Source of the DNA: Rhizobium leguminosarum | Lineage (GTDB): Bacteria; Pseudomonadota; Alphaproteobacteria; Rhizobiales; Rhizobiaceae | DNA length: 64,000 bases | Reading direction: 5' to 3' | Assembly (NCBI RefSeq): GCF_017876795.1 | Contig: NZ_JAGIOR010000001.1 | Coordinates: forward strand, 4,738,501-4,802,500 | Shown: piece after piece, positions 7,570-16,116 of the stretch | Layout of the letters: every line of letters begins with the position of its first letter | Position numbering within the stretch: position 1 is the stretch's first letter | Notes under the pieces: model-generated | Seen by the model: only the letters and a program-made list of their open reading frames with translations | Told to the model about the DNA's origin: nothing | The model's database searches: none | Program-made: the position numbers and the translations under genes

Positions 7570-8997
7570 TCAAATCGTTTCCCTGGCAAGCATCTCCCGA
7601 ATGTCCTTCCGCCGAATCTTTCCTGTCGGGCCGATCGGGAAGGTCGCGACATAGGCGATGCCGTCTATTTGCACCCTGCCGCCTTTTTTTCGCATCAGCC
7701 TCTGGGCTTCGACAAGAATTTCCGCCTCTTGCGGACGATGCGCCCCTTCCAAGACGAGAATGACTTTCTGACCGAGTATCGCGTCGGGCAGTCCGATCAA
7801 GCAGAAAGACCGCTGGCTAAAGAGAGGCGATAGATAAGCTTCCTCCTCAAAAGGATTCACATTTACGCCACCACGCAATATCACATCGTCGCTGCGTCCA
7901 AGGATCGAGAGGCGATTATCGTCGAAGCTGGCGATGTCACTCGTGACAAACGGCTGTTGCGGAGTGCTAACCCTGCCATCTTCAAGGTAGCCCAAGAATG
8001 CGTACGGCGTTTTGATGGCAAGGGTTCCAGAATCATCGGAAGCAATCTCAACTCCCTCCAAAGGGCACCCGACCGTGCCGAAGCACGGCGCTTCTGCGTC
8101 GTCGACCGAAACATATAGAAGCTCCGAGAGCCCGTAGGATTGAAGCGGAGCAAGCCCGTACATTGCTTCAAATGCCTCGGCGTCGGACTTGAGCATCGCG
8201 CCCGTGCCGACGAAAAGTCTGCGGAAGGCTTTGGGAAGTTGCTTGTTTCCACGATCCAACTTTGTCGCGAGCGACAACATGGTCGGAGAGAGCCATAAAG
8301 CCGATATTTCGTTTTCCGCCACGGTTCGCCAAAATTTAAGAGCAGTCCCCGTCGAAAATGCGGAATCTATGACAACAGCCGCGCCAGCTTGAAGCGGCGC
8401 AAGAATGCCATTGAATATCCCCGCCATGTAATACATGGGCATGACATTCAAAAAGCGATCCTCATTCGTAATGTCGGTCTGCTTGTTGAAGGCGTCCGCG
8501 CAAGTGAGGAAACTCTCGGCGGCATGGACGATTCCCTTGGGCGTGCCAGTCGATCCGCTGGTGAATGTGACGGTGAAAGGGGTTCCGGCTCTAACATCCA
8601 CCGGCACTTTCTCGACCGCCGGCAGATCATCCAGGCGCCAGGCCTCGGTGTTGCCAACGGTCTTTCCCGTGGCATTCACCGTGAATTTCGCCTCGACCAA
8701 ACGAGCAGCCTTCTCGATGTCGGCAGCGCTTGCATCGGCCGGCTGCAAGCACAGCGTAATGCCGTGACGCATCGCAGCCAGCAGCAGCAAGGCAGCTTCA
8801 AGAGTATTATCCACTATGGCGACGACACGATCTCCGGGGTGGATACCCATTCGCCCCAATAGCGATGCCAGCCGATCCAATATCGGAACGATTTCCGTCC
8901 CCGCGACGTCACGTCGCCGGTCGCCAGAAATATCGATAAGAATTGCATATTCCAGCTGGCGAAGGCGCTCGAAATAACGGTTTATCAGTTTCGACAT
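7570..8997 (-). CDS. AMP-dependent acyl ligase (ANL family)
   Basis: The 475-residue adenylate-forming enzyme has the P-loop TFTSGSTGTPKGIVH at about residue 148, the A5-type QSYGLSELLY, the hinge region LGRSDDVILRGGVNVNPFE, and the catalytic-lysine end GPTGKIRRKDI. It should activate a carboxylic acid as its adenylate and pass it to CoA or, given the ACP gene in the operon, to the ACP phosphopantetheine. It starts 7 bp after the aldolase gene. The combination of ligase, ACP and acyltransferase resembles in logic the rfbKLO part of the Vibrio cholerae O1 locus, which makes the tetronate acyl group of perosamine. Confidence 0.87.
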   Translation of the reverse strand: MSKLINRYFERLRQLEYAILIDISGDRRRDVAGTEIVPILDRLASLLGRMGIHPGDRVVAIVDNTLEAALLLLAAMRHGITLCLQPADASAADIEKAARLVEAKFTVNATGKTVGNTEAWRLDDLPAVEKVPVDVRAGTPFTVTFTSGSTGTPKGIVHAAESFLTCADAFNKQTDITNEDRFLNVMPMYYMAGIFNGILAPLQAGAAVVIDSAFSTGTALKFWRTVAENEISALWLSPTMLSLATKLDRGNKQLPKAFRRLFVGTGAMLKSDAEAFEAMYGLAPLQSYGLSELLYVSVDDAEAPCFGTVGCPLEGVEIASDDSGTLAIKTPYAFLGYLEDGRVSTPQQPFVTSDIASFDDNRLSILGRSDDVILRGGVNVNPFEEEAYLSPLFSQRSFCLIGLPDAILGQKVILVLEGAHRPQEAEILVEAQRLMRKKGGRVQIDGIAYVATFPIGPTGKIRRKDIREMLARETI

Positions 8998-9004
8998 CGC
9001 CGAC

Positions 9005-10042
9005 TCACAGATTTTCCTGCTCGTGCCCGTAATATTGGGCGAGGGTAAAATGATGTTTTGTCGCGCTATGCCCCCTCAATTCGATGGCTTTTTGCTCCAC
9101 CAAGGCATCAGGCGCCTCCGACTGGTTCTCCTGGCAGACCGCGATGATCAGCAGACGCGGATCGACGTCATATTTGAGAGCATAGCGTTTAATCACGTGC
9201 ATATAGCTCGAATGAAATCCGGAATAACCGCACACCAGATCGACGCTGTCATGACCCACTTGATTTAACAGCGGCCGCACATGCTCTTCAGCCGCATCGA
9301 GCAGACGCATGAGATTGAGATTTTTCAATTTACCTTCACGATGCATCAGGGCCACGAAATGCTCTGTCATCGTGTTGCCGGTGCAGCGGCCCATTCCCTG
9401 CAGCGACGCGTCTACCAATTCGGCGCCGCAGGCTTCGGCTTCCAGCGCATTTGCCACGGCCAAGCCTAAATTGTTATGGCCGTGGAAGCCGAATGGCAAA
9501 TCCTTGATCCGCTCACAGTACTGCCGGACAGTTTTTGGAACCATATTGCCTGCGGAATCAACGATATAGACATATTCTGCTCCCGCAGCGACGACATAGC
9601 GCGCAGCCTCTTCGAAGACAATTGGCGGCCTTGAATATGATTTCATAAAGTTGACGCAGGCGATAATACCGGCTGCCTTGGCTTTTTCGATAAAAGGGAC
9701 CGCCTTTTTATAGGCTTCTATTGAGACGCCGAAACGCAGGAATCCCATTTTGAAATCAATACAGGCATCGAGGTGTTCAAGATCGCATATGCCAGGGATC
9801 GCAAACATCCCCCATTTAGCGTCTCTTACCGCTCCGGATGCAGCCGCCATATAGGTCTCATCGGTCTCCTTGGCCTCCCCTTGCCCCTTATTGGAAGCAT
9901 TGAGACCAACACCGTGTCCAACTTCGATAAAGTCAACACCTGCCTCGTCAAGTTCCAGACATATGTCCGCCGTTTGCTTGCGATCAAAACCGAAATTGAT
10001 CACATACGATCCATCACGCAGGGTTGTATCCAGTAATTTCAT
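9005..10042 (-). CDS. DRE-TIM aldolase (HMGL/4-hydroxy-2-oxovalerate aldolase-like)
   Basis: The 345-residue protein opens with LLDTTLRDGSYVINF, the DRE-TIM metallolyase signature, and has HGHNNLGLAVANALEAEACG and VDASLQGMGRCTGN, the metal-binding His pair and C-terminal barrel motif of HMG-CoA lyase, isopropylmalate synthase and hydroxyoxovalerate aldolase. It probably makes or cleaves a carbon-carbon bond next to a keto acid such as pyruvate. As first gene of the minus-strand operon it would supply the carbon skeleton that the adjacent ligase activates. The exact substrate is not deducible. No aromatic meta-cleavage genes lie nearby. Confidence 0.85.
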   Translation of the reverse strand: MKLLDTTLRDGSYVINFGFDRKQTADICLELDEAGVDFIEVGHGVGLNASNKGQGEAKETDETYMAAASGAVRDAKWGMFAIPGICDLEHLDACIDFKMGFLRFGVSIEAYKKAVPFIEKAKAAGIIACVNFMKSYSRPPIVFEEAARYVVAAGAEYVYIVDSAGNMVPKTVRQYCERIKDLPFGFHGHNNLGLAVANALEAEACGAELVDASLQGMGRCTGNTMTEHFVALMHREGKLKNLNLMRLLDAAEEHVRPLLNQVGHDSVDLVCGYSGFHSSYMHVIKRYALKYDVDPRLLIIAVCQENQSEAPDALVEQKAIELRGHSATKHHFTLAQYYGHEQENL

Positions 10043-10459
10043 TGAGGCCTTCTCAGACAGCCGATGCCAGCGGCTTGGACAGCTTTGGAGTCACTACATA
10101 CGTCCTTCGTATTGACGGGATCAAGCGCTTAACAGTGAGGTCTCCCCTGCTTTGGGTCGTCCGAGCCGAATTGTTGCGGTGATGAGCGCGCTCGGCCAAG
10201 CCCGCCGCAGAGCCTTTCATCAGCACAATCGGCATTTGAATAGCCCTCTGGCACTCAGCAAGGGATGTTTGCTTAATCGGTTAGGAGCTCTAGCCCCTCT
10301 GGCCGGTGAGGACGCCCCGAATAACCAAGCGTGCACGAGGTCGTTCGTTGCGTTAAGAGCGACCGCGGCGCCAGAGATGTTCGAGGTCATGTGCCTGCCA
10401 GAGCGAGTTGCGTGAGACACATGCTTGAGGCATTACAGGCGAAATTATGAGGATCAGAG
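10043..10459. other. Divergent intergenic region
   Basis: This 417-bp stretch separates the minus-strand operon from the plus-strand YdcF-like gene, so it must hold both promoters. Short frames in it show no recognisable protein. I cannot point to a convincing -35/-10 pair or operator. Confidence 0.5.
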
Positions 10460-11047
10460 ATGATGCATCTCGCACCCCGCGCATTCTCCGCCATCGTGGT
10501 GCTCTCCAACCACATGGACGAGAAAGGCCAGATCAATGAAGAGACGCAGGAGAGGGTGCGAACGGGCGTAGCGGCGCTAAAGGATGGCTTGGCACCGGTA
10601 CTTGTTACGTGCGGATGGGCTTACAGGGACGATGTTGATATTTCTATCGCCGAAGCGATGGCGCGCTATGCGACGGAATCCCTGAGCGTAGACAGTGCCA
10701 AAGTCATAACGGAGCGATCACCAAGGGACACTGTGGGAGAGGCTGTTTTTACAAAGAAAAATCTCGCTCGCCCGCTGAATTGGCACAGCGTTCTTGTCGC
10801 TACAAGCGCATTTCATTGCCTGCGTGCGCTGGAGATTTTTTCATTCGTTTACGGCCCAACAATTCAGGTCGAGGTCTTACCAGCAAAGAGCGAGATGAGC
10901 GCTGCACTGGAAGCCTCCGAGGCAAAATCACTTGCGGCGTTCCGTTCGACCTTCGACGGAATAAAGCCTGGCGATGATGATGCTATCTTTGAAAGACTGA
11001 GGGAATCACACCCCTTCTACAATGGGGCGGTCTATCCTAGGGTCTAG
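10460..11047 (+). CDS. YdcF/ElyC-like DUF218 protein
   Basis: The 195-residue protein resembles the DUF218 (YdcF/SanA/ElyC) fold: an N-terminal strand AIVVLSNHMD, a central SPRDTVGEAVFTKK that corresponds to the conserved S-x-(N/D)-T-x-E region, and HSVLVATSAFHCLRALEIF matching the V-T-S-x-F-H-x-x-R segment. These proteins are linked to envelope metabolism but have no agreed reaction. No transmembrane helix is present, so it is likely cytoplasmic. Two adjacent ATGs follow GAGGATCAGAG. It is the first plus-strand gene of the pse segment. Confidence 0.75.
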   Translation: MMHLAPRAFSAIVVLSNHMDEKGQINEETQERVRTGVAALKDGLAPVLVTCGWAYRDDVDISIAEAMARYATESLSVDSAKVITERSPRDTVGEAVFTKKNLARPLNWHSVLVATSAFHCLRALEIFSFVYGPTIQVEVLPAKSEMSAALEASEAKSLAAFRSTFDGIKPGDDDAIFERLRESHPFYNGAVYPRV

Positions 11048-11210
11048 TGGAATGTGAACGACGAGTTCTGCTTGCATTGGCGGCTGAAGCGCGTCGCGTC
11101 AAACTTGATTCATGCGACGCGCTTTAGCTCTTTGTTTTTACGCATGTCGTCGCCGCAAAACCGCGGCACACTTTTGCGCGACATGCTTTAGGCCGAAGGG
11201 ACGGACCCCT

Positions 11211-11645
11211 GTGTTGATACTTCGTAAGGCAACAATCTCCGACGCGAAGGCGCTTTTCGATTGGCGAAACGACCCTGCCACACGAGCGGCTAGCATCTCC
11301 ACCGGAGAGATCGAGTATGAGTCTCATGTGGCGTGGCTTACGGCTACGCTCAACAATACCGCTAGGAGCCTCCTTGTTGCCGAGGAAGATGGAATCCCGG
11401 TCGGAACCGTCAGGATAGACCGCGAGCCGAATGGCACCGCGGAGCTATCTTGGACGGTTGCCCCTGATGCTCGCGGGCGCGGATTGGCGAAACGCATGGT
11501 TCAGATGGCCGCTGAGGAAACAGCCACTACACACACAGTCCGCGCTCAAGTAAAGGTCGACAATATAGCCTCTGCGAAAGTCGCTGTTGCTGCCGGGATG
11601 GTCCTTTTCAAGAGAGACGGCGACGTACTGTACTTCTCCCGATAA
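11211..11645 (+). CDS. GNAT N-acetyltransferase, PseH-like
   Basis: The 144-residue protein has the GNAT fold: LRKATISDAKALFDWRNDPATR at the N-terminus and the acetyl-CoA loop DARGRGLAKRMV. The first segment (x-W-R-N-D-x-x-x-R) is typical of PseH, which acetylates the 4-amino group in pseudaminic acid synthesis, and pseF and pseI lie about 5 kb downstream. A longer frame starts at 11112, but GTG at 11211, preceded by GAAGGGACGG, gives the family-like N-terminus. Specificity for the pseudaminate intermediate is inference. The IS66 element inserted 82 bp after its stop. Confidence 0.78.
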   Translation: MLILRKATISDAKALFDWRNDPATRAASISTGEIEYESHVAWLTATLNNTARSLLVAEEDGIPVGTVRIDREPNGTAELSWTVAPDARGRGLAKRMVQMAAEETATTHTVRAQVKVDNIASAKVAVAAGMVLFKRDGDVLYFSR

Positions 11646-11719
11646 TCGTTAAAGTTTCGAGGCAGCGAGGAAGAAAGCGTCGATCTGCTCGGGCGTGAAG
11701 TCCATGGCAGCGAAGCCGG

Positions 11720-11727
11720 TTTCCATC
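11720..11727. repeat. Target-site duplication TTTCCATC, left copy of IS66
   Basis: The 8-mer is repeated exactly at 14863-14870 immediately outside the other end of the element. Confidence 0.93.
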
Positions 11728-11793
11728 GTAAGCGCGACGAACTGGACACGGCGACTTCCGTTGACATTCCCGTTGGCATGACGGTGCTCGGTT

Positions 11794-12378
11794 TTAAAAT
11801 TTCTGCTTTGCGCGCCGCGGCATGAAGTATTCTCGAATTTTGATGACGGCACCAGCGATCTGGATGAGCTCTGCCGGCGGCGTAACCTTTTTGGCGTCGC
11901 AGAGGGCGCGAATAGGAGCGATGATATCACCGGTCACAGCATGTCCGCGGATAACCGGGTTCCATAGCCTAGGGGCGAACTCCGTTCCGAGGAGGAATCC
12001 GGTGTGCCAATCGAAGCTGTCGTGGGAATAGGTGATGTGACTGAAGCGTGGCCGATATTCTTCCGGCCTCTCCCCAAGGGTTGCCGATATGCGGTTATAT
12101 TCGGCGACGATCGTCTGCACGGCCCGGTGCTCCGTGGTTTCCATCGGCAAGGCCATGGCATCCTCGCCAGCGAACAGGGGTATCCATTGATAGGGGTTGA
12201 TGAACTTCGGCCCGATGATCAACGCGGTGAGATAGCCATCCAGCCCGCTCATGCTCCACACCGGCGCCGCAGGACGCCGCCTGCGAATGAAGGCCTCGAA
12301 TGCTTCATCGTCAAGCTTCGGCCGCGCTGTTGCCGCCTGCGCTGGGCTGATTGAAGTGGTTTGGGTGGGCTTTGTCAT
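11794..12378 (-). CDS. YecA/UPF0149-family passenger protein of IS66
   Basis: The 194-residue protein resembles UPF0149/YecA proteins: LDDEAFEAFIRRRRP, then MSGLDGYLTALIIGP and DSFDWHTGFLLGTEF. Its function is unknown. Its ATG overlaps the tnpC stop (ATGA) and it lies inside the inverted repeats, so it travels with the element and is translationally coupled to the transposase. It lacks the C-terminal SEC-C zinc motif seen in longer YecA proteins. Confidence 0.85.
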   Translation of the reverse strand: MTKPTQTTSISPAQAATARPKLDDEAFEAFIRRRRPAAPVWSMSGLDGYLTALIIGPKFINPYQWIPLFAGEDAMALPMETTEHRAVQTIVAEYNRISATLGERPEEYRPRFSHITYSHDSFDWHTGFLLGTEFAPRLWNPVIRGHAVTGDIIAPIRALCDAKKVTPPAELIQIAGAVIKIREYFMPRRAKQKF

Positions 12379-13931
12379 GCGGCAACCTGATGGCGCTCTG
12401 TTTTCCAGTTCCAGGGAAGCAGCGTATCGAGCTGGTTGATCGTGGTGCTTCCCGAGACGATCCGTTCGAGGACATCGGCAAGCCAGGCGTGTGGATCGAG
12501 GCCGTTGAGTTTGGCGGAGTTGACCAGCGAGGCCAGAACCGCGAAGGTCTCGCCACCCTTCACATTGCCCACGAACATCGAATTCTTTCTCGTCAGGGCA
12601 ACGGACTTCATCGAACGTTCCACGATGTTGGAGTCTACCTCGATTGTCCCGTCGTCAAGGAAAGCGGTGAGACCTGTCCAGTGCGTCAACGTGTAATTGA
12701 TGGCCTTGGCCAGAGCGGACTGGGTCGAGATGTCATTCTTCAGTTCAAGCAGGCGGGTCTTTATCTGACGCATGACAGGGGCTGAGTGGATCTGCCGGGC
12801 ATTCTGGCGCTCCATGGCGCCTTGGCCCCTGATCTCCTGTTCGATCCTGTAAATCTCGGCCAACATCGAGACGATCGTGAGCGCCTCCGACGACCCGGTC
12901 AGCTTGACCACATCAACGAATTTGCGCCGTGCGTGGGCAAGACAGAAGGCCAGTCTTAAACGGCTGGAATTGCTTTTGCCGCGATGTCTGGCAAGCGTTT
13001 TGTAGGCTGTATATCCATCTACCTGAAGGATGCCGTTGAAGGACGCCAACTGACGCTCTGCCTCACGGGCGCTGCGGCTCTCGGAGAAGATATAGCCGAC
13101 CGCTGGCGGGGCGGGTCCATTCCAGGGGCGGTCATCGATGGCCTGTGCCCAGAGCTGACAGACTTTCGTTCGCTTTCGCCCCGGATCGAGCCGCGGCAAC
13201 CGCGTCTCGTCGGAAAATACCCTTGGCTGTGAGCGAATGAAGGCCAGCAGCCTGTCGTAAAGAGGCTTGAGCCACCAGGCAACGCGCGCCACCCAGACGC
13301 TGAGCGTTCCACGATCGAGACTGACGCCATAGCCTGCGAAGATCTGTGTCTGCCGATAGAGCGGCAGGTGCCAGGCGAATTTGGAAACGACGATGTGAGC
13401 GGCCAAGGCAGTCGTCGCCATACCGCCGTCCATGAAGCGTGCCGGTGCGGAAGCTTGAACGACGCCATTCTCGCAGGCCCGGCAGGCGTAGCGGGGGCGA
13501 ATGGTCCGTCTGACGCGCAAGATGGCTGGTACGACATCCAGCGCCTCGCTTGTGGTCTCCCCGATGCAATGCAGCCCGCCTCCGCAACAGGAGCAGGTAC
13601 GACTTTCCGGCTCAACGACGACGTCATATCGTGGCAGGTGTTTGGGAAGAAAGCCGATATTGCGCGCCGCGGACGGCCTGCGTCGCAAACCTTGCTCGCC
13701 GCCGTCAGGCCGATCGTCGTTAGCGGCAACCGGGACAGTCGAAAGATCGCCAAGATCAAAGCTCGCCTGTGCCGGATCGATGCTCGAAAGCATCTCCGAT
13801 CTGGCGCCATGGATCAACCGCTTAAGGCTGGCGACTTCCTCCTGAAGGTCGGCTATCCGGGCATCGCGGACCAGAACCATACGGCTCAGTTGCTCGACGT
13901 CCTGCGGGAGTTGATCGGTTGGAAGAGACAT
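12375..13931 (-). CDS. tnpC: IS66 transposase TnpC
   Basis: This is the large IS66 DDE transposase, 518 residues from ATG 13931 (MSLPTDQLPQ; GGTAGG precedes it, while the frame is open to 13964). It shows the leucine-rich N-terminal coiled segment (DLQEEVASLKRLIHG), a zinc-finger-like region with CSCCGG and CRACENG, the catalytic parts VFSDETRLP and LQVDGYTAYKTL, and the C-terminal DSNIVERSMKSVALTRKNSMF typical of the family. No internal stop or frameshift is present. Confidence 0.93.
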   Translation of the reverse strand: MSLPTDQLPQDVEQLSRMVLVRDARIADLQEEVASLKRLIHGARSEMLSSIDPAQASFDLGDLSTVPVAANDDRPDGGEQGLRRRPSAARNIGFLPKHLPRYDVVVEPESRTCSCCGGGLHCIGETTSEALDVVPAILRVRRTIRPRYACRACENGVVQASAPARFMDGGMATTALAAHIVVSKFAWHLPLYRQTQIFAGYGVSLDRGTLSVWVARVAWWLKPLYDRLLAFIRSQPRVFSDETRLPRLDPGRKRTKVCQLWAQAIDDRPWNGPAPPAVGYIFSESRSAREAERQLASFNGILQVDGYTAYKTLARHRGKSNSSRLRLAFCLAHARRKFVDVVKLTGSSEALTIVSMLAEIYRIEQEIRGQGAMERQNARQIHSAPVMRQIKTRLLELKNDISTQSALAKAINYTLTHWTGLTAFLDDGTIEVDSNIVERSMKSVALTRKNSMFVGNVKGGETFAVLASLVNSAKLNGLDPHAWLADVLERIVSGSTTINQLDTLLPWNWKTERHQVAA

Positions 13932-13979
13932 GCCGAAACCTACCATACCGGCATGGATCTTCAAGCAAATACAATGGGA

Positions 13980-14330
13980 TCAAGCGGCTTTCGTAGGCCG
14001 CTTTACGGGTTCTCGCTGAACTCGTGTCCAGTCCAGCCCGGCAACGAGCAGGTTGAACTGTTCCGGGGACATGCAGATCGCGTCGTCCTTTACGGGCGGG
14101 AAGACGAACTTGCCGCTCTCCAGCCACTTCGTCGATAAGATCATGCCGGACCCATCCCAGTAAATACAGCGCAGCCGGTCGCGACGTTTGGCCCGGAAAA
14201 CAAAAACATCGCCGCAATAAGGATCGGCAGCAAGTGCCGCCGCCACCAACGCGACAAGGCCGTTCATGCCGCGCCGGAAATCGACCGGCTGCGTCGCCAT
14301 CAAGATGCGAAGCCCCCTCGCACCGATCAC
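13980..14330 (-). CDS. tnpB: IS66 accessory protein TnpB
   Basis: The 116-residue IS66 Orf2 protein shows the family motifs ILMATQPVDFRRGMNGLVAL, DVFVFRAKRRDRLRCIYWDGSG and LSTKWLESGKF. It is required along with TnpA and TnpC for transposition in characterised IS66 elements. Its start overlaps the tnpA stop by 4 bases. Confidence 0.95.
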   Translation of the reverse strand: MIGARGLRILMATQPVDFRRGMNGLVALVAAALAADPYCGDVFVFRAKRRDRLRCIYWDGSGMILSTKWLESGKFVFPPVKDDAICMSPEQFNLLVAGLDWTRVQREPVKRPTKAA

Positions 14331-14782
14331 CGCTTGCCCCGCAGCGCCGATACCACCGCCTGTGCCAGCTCTGGAGCGACATTGCCGCTCATGACCATAC
14401 GCCCGCCGCCAAGCTCGATCTCGATGCGGCCCGCAGCAAGATCGGGCCGGTTGTCGGCGCTCTGCGCCTCAATCACGTCCTCCGAAATCGTCACCGGAAC
14501 GAAAACCGGAACATCCAGTTCTCTACCGCCGCGCCTGCCAACCGGTAGGCCCGCAGCCTTCCGCCACTTGTTCAGAAGCCCGCGATTAACACCGTATCGG
14601 CGCGCTACCCGCGAAATGTTCACACCGGGCTCGGCACATGCCAGCAGTATCTCGTCTTTCTCTTCCGGCAACCAGTCCCGTCGCCGACGGTCACCGGTGA
14701 TCACTTCAACCCGGCGGTAGCTTTCCTGGTGCCTGGCTTCAAGCCTGGCTCTGAGCATGGCACTATCGTTCTCGTCGTCCAT
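14327..14782 (-). CDS. tnpA: IS66 accessory protein TnpA
   Basis: The protein has an IS66 Orf1 helix-turn-helix: EVITGDRRRRDWLPEEKDEI followed by VSRVARRYGVNRGLLNKWRK. The ATG at 14782 (MDDENDSAML) follows GGAAGGGCG and is preferred over the upstream start at 14818. It is the first gene of the element, 80 bp from its right end. Confidence 0.92.
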   Translation of the reverse strand: MDDENDSAMLRARLEARHQESYRRVEVITGDRRRRDWLPEEKDEILLACAEPGVNISRVARRYGVNRGLLNKWRKAAGLPVGRRGGRELDVPVFVPVTISEDVIEAQSADNRPDLAAGRIEIELGGGRMVMSGNVAPELAQAVVSALRGKR

Positions 14783-14862
14783 CAAATCGCCCTTCCAAAT
14801 CGAAAGGCAGATTCTCAAGTCTCAACCGAAACAAGAAAAGGTGGGATGTTCGTGGCGCTCAC

Positions 14863-14870
14863 TTTCCATC
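14863..14870. repeat. Target-site duplication TTTCCATC, right copy of IS66
   Basis: Exact copy of 11720-11727, directly outside the GTGAGCGC terminal repeat. Confidence 0.93.
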
Positions 14871-14898
14871 ATCAGGGACGACCTTACGAAGGAGCGGA

Positions 14899-15819
14899 TT
14901 ACAATCGACCCGTTCGGCCGATCAGGCCATGGTAGATTCCGAGAAGCATCATCTTCGAATGGTGCCACCTCTTAACCCCAAACACACTGAAAAAGACGAA
15001 CTGACGGAAAATGCGCAAAGCCAATATAAAGCGCCATGCCCAGCCGATCCATCGTCGCCGGATAAGCCAGACAGCATTGCGAACCGCATAATAGTGCCTC
15101 AAAGGGCTATGAACCGGGACGCTGCGGCCGTTGAAATCAATCCATTCGTCCCCCATCGAATGTTCCATGAAGGCAGCGTTCACGCCAAATAAGCCAAAAC
15201 CCTTTTCCTTGGCACGTAGGCCCCACTCGATATCGACATAATCAATGAATAGCCCTTCCTCCATATGACCGACACTCTTGAAGACGGCGACGGGAATAAG
15301 AGAACCTGAGGCAATCAGAAAATCGGCACTGCTTGTTTCCTCTTGCTCCGACCTGGGGCGCCTCTTGAGCTTCAGCCCTTGTCGATAAACAAAAGGCGCC
15401 GTTTCGCCTTGGCGGCGGTCGAGATAGCTCGGTCCCACAGCCGCCACCGCAATCCCCCTTTCCTTCAAGCCCTCGAGAGCGGTTATGAGTTGCCGAACCA
15501 TTCCGGGGGCAGGCACGCTATCTTGATCCAACAGCAGGATATATTCACAGCCCCGTACCTCGGCTCGGCGGATCGCAACATTTTGCGCGTAGGCGATACC
15601 GCAATTCTCGCCCAGACAGATGACCTCGATATTGAAGTCGTACACGAACGAAGGAAGCTTCGTCCCGTCGCCATTATCGACCAGACAGATATCATCAACT
15701 TGGGTGCGGATGCTCTCTATAAGCGGATACAGCGCTTCGGGATCAGGCTGATATGTGATGATAACTGCGACCGTCCGAGGCTTATCCATCAAAGCCGATT
15801 CAGCTGTCATAAAGGGCAT
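14899..15819 (-). CDS. Family 2 glycosyltransferase, rhamnosyltransferase-like
   Basis: The protein has a GT-A fold: TVAVIITYQPDPEALYPLIE, nucleotide-binding VDNGDG, the LLLDQDSVP (DxD-type) metal motif, and DYVDIEWGLRAKEKGFGLFG as acceptor/catalytic region. Spacing and the C-terminal hydrophobic stretch (FILALRIFRQFVFFSVFG) match the rhamnosyltransferase subgroup that builds O-antigens. dTDP-rhamnose genes lie 6 kb downstream, which fits. ATGs at 15819, 15810 and 15789 are possible starts. It faces away from pseF. Confidence 0.88.
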   Translation of the reverse strand: MPFMTAESALMDKPRTVAVIITYQPDPEALYPLIESIRTQVDDICLVDNGDGTKLPSFVYDFNIEVICLGENCGIAYAQNVAIRRAEVRGCEYILLLDQDSVPAPGMVRQLITALEGLKERGIAVAAVGPSYLDRRQGETAPFVYRQGLKLKRRPRSEQEETSSADFLIASGSLIPVAVFKSVGHMEEGLFIDYVDIEWGLRAKEKGFGLFGVNAAFMEHSMGDEWIDFNGRSVPVHSPLRHYYAVRNAVWLIRRRWIGWAWRFILALRIFRQFVFFSVFGVKRWHHSKMMLLGIYHGLIGRTGRL

Positions 15820-16116
15820 ATCCTCGACTGGTTTTTCAATCTTGCAGTCATTGCGCAGGCCATTGCATTGCGGAATGCAAAAGCATGCCGCCAGCCATGC
15901 TTCATATTATCGGCGGGACCAAAAGAGTATCGGAATTTTGCAGTGCGCAGAATCTTTCACGGCTCACGAAACTGAACGGCAATCCGCCGCATCGGCATAG
16001 GAATAGCGGTTGCACAGGCGAATATGTTGACGCTAATAAGAGACGGTATGGCTATCACATCCGTTTGTCGCAGTGCACCTGCCGCCAGTGCTGAGATTGA
16101 TGGAGCGGCCCAGTAG
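15820..16116. other. Intergenic region between glycosyltransferase and pseI relic
   Basis: This stretch of about 300 bp holds no convincing gene. It is AT-richer than its surroundings and joins two divergent units, so it should contain promoters for the glycosyltransferase (minus) and the pse genes (plus). It may also contain what remains of the missing 5' part of the pseI-like relic, but no frame in it resembles a NeuB barrel. Confidence 0.45.

Larger units (their letters stand above)
11728..14862 (-). mobile_element. IS66-family insertion sequence with passenger (3135 bp)
   Basis: The left end reads GTAAGCGCGACGAAC at 11728 and the right end reads GTGAGCGCCACGAAC inward from 14862, an IS66-type terminal repeat. 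An 8-bp direct repeat TTTCCATC flanks the element at 11720-11727 and 14863-14870, the duplication size known for IS66. Inside, on the minus strand, are tnpA, tnpB, tnpC and a YecA/UPF0149-like passenger, joined by ATGA overlaps at tnpA/tnpB and tnpC/passenger. All four frames are open, so the copy may be recent and active. It lies between the GNAT and glycosyltransferase genes without obviously breaking either. Confidence 0.95.

Noticed and set aside
11649..11930. Small minus-strand gene ending METGFAAMDFTPEQIDAFFL at the left IS66 border
   Set aside because: The C-terminal residues look protein-like, but the frame crosses the IS66 end; after removing the element it would extend into the end of the glycosyltransferase gene, and no start or family could be supported.
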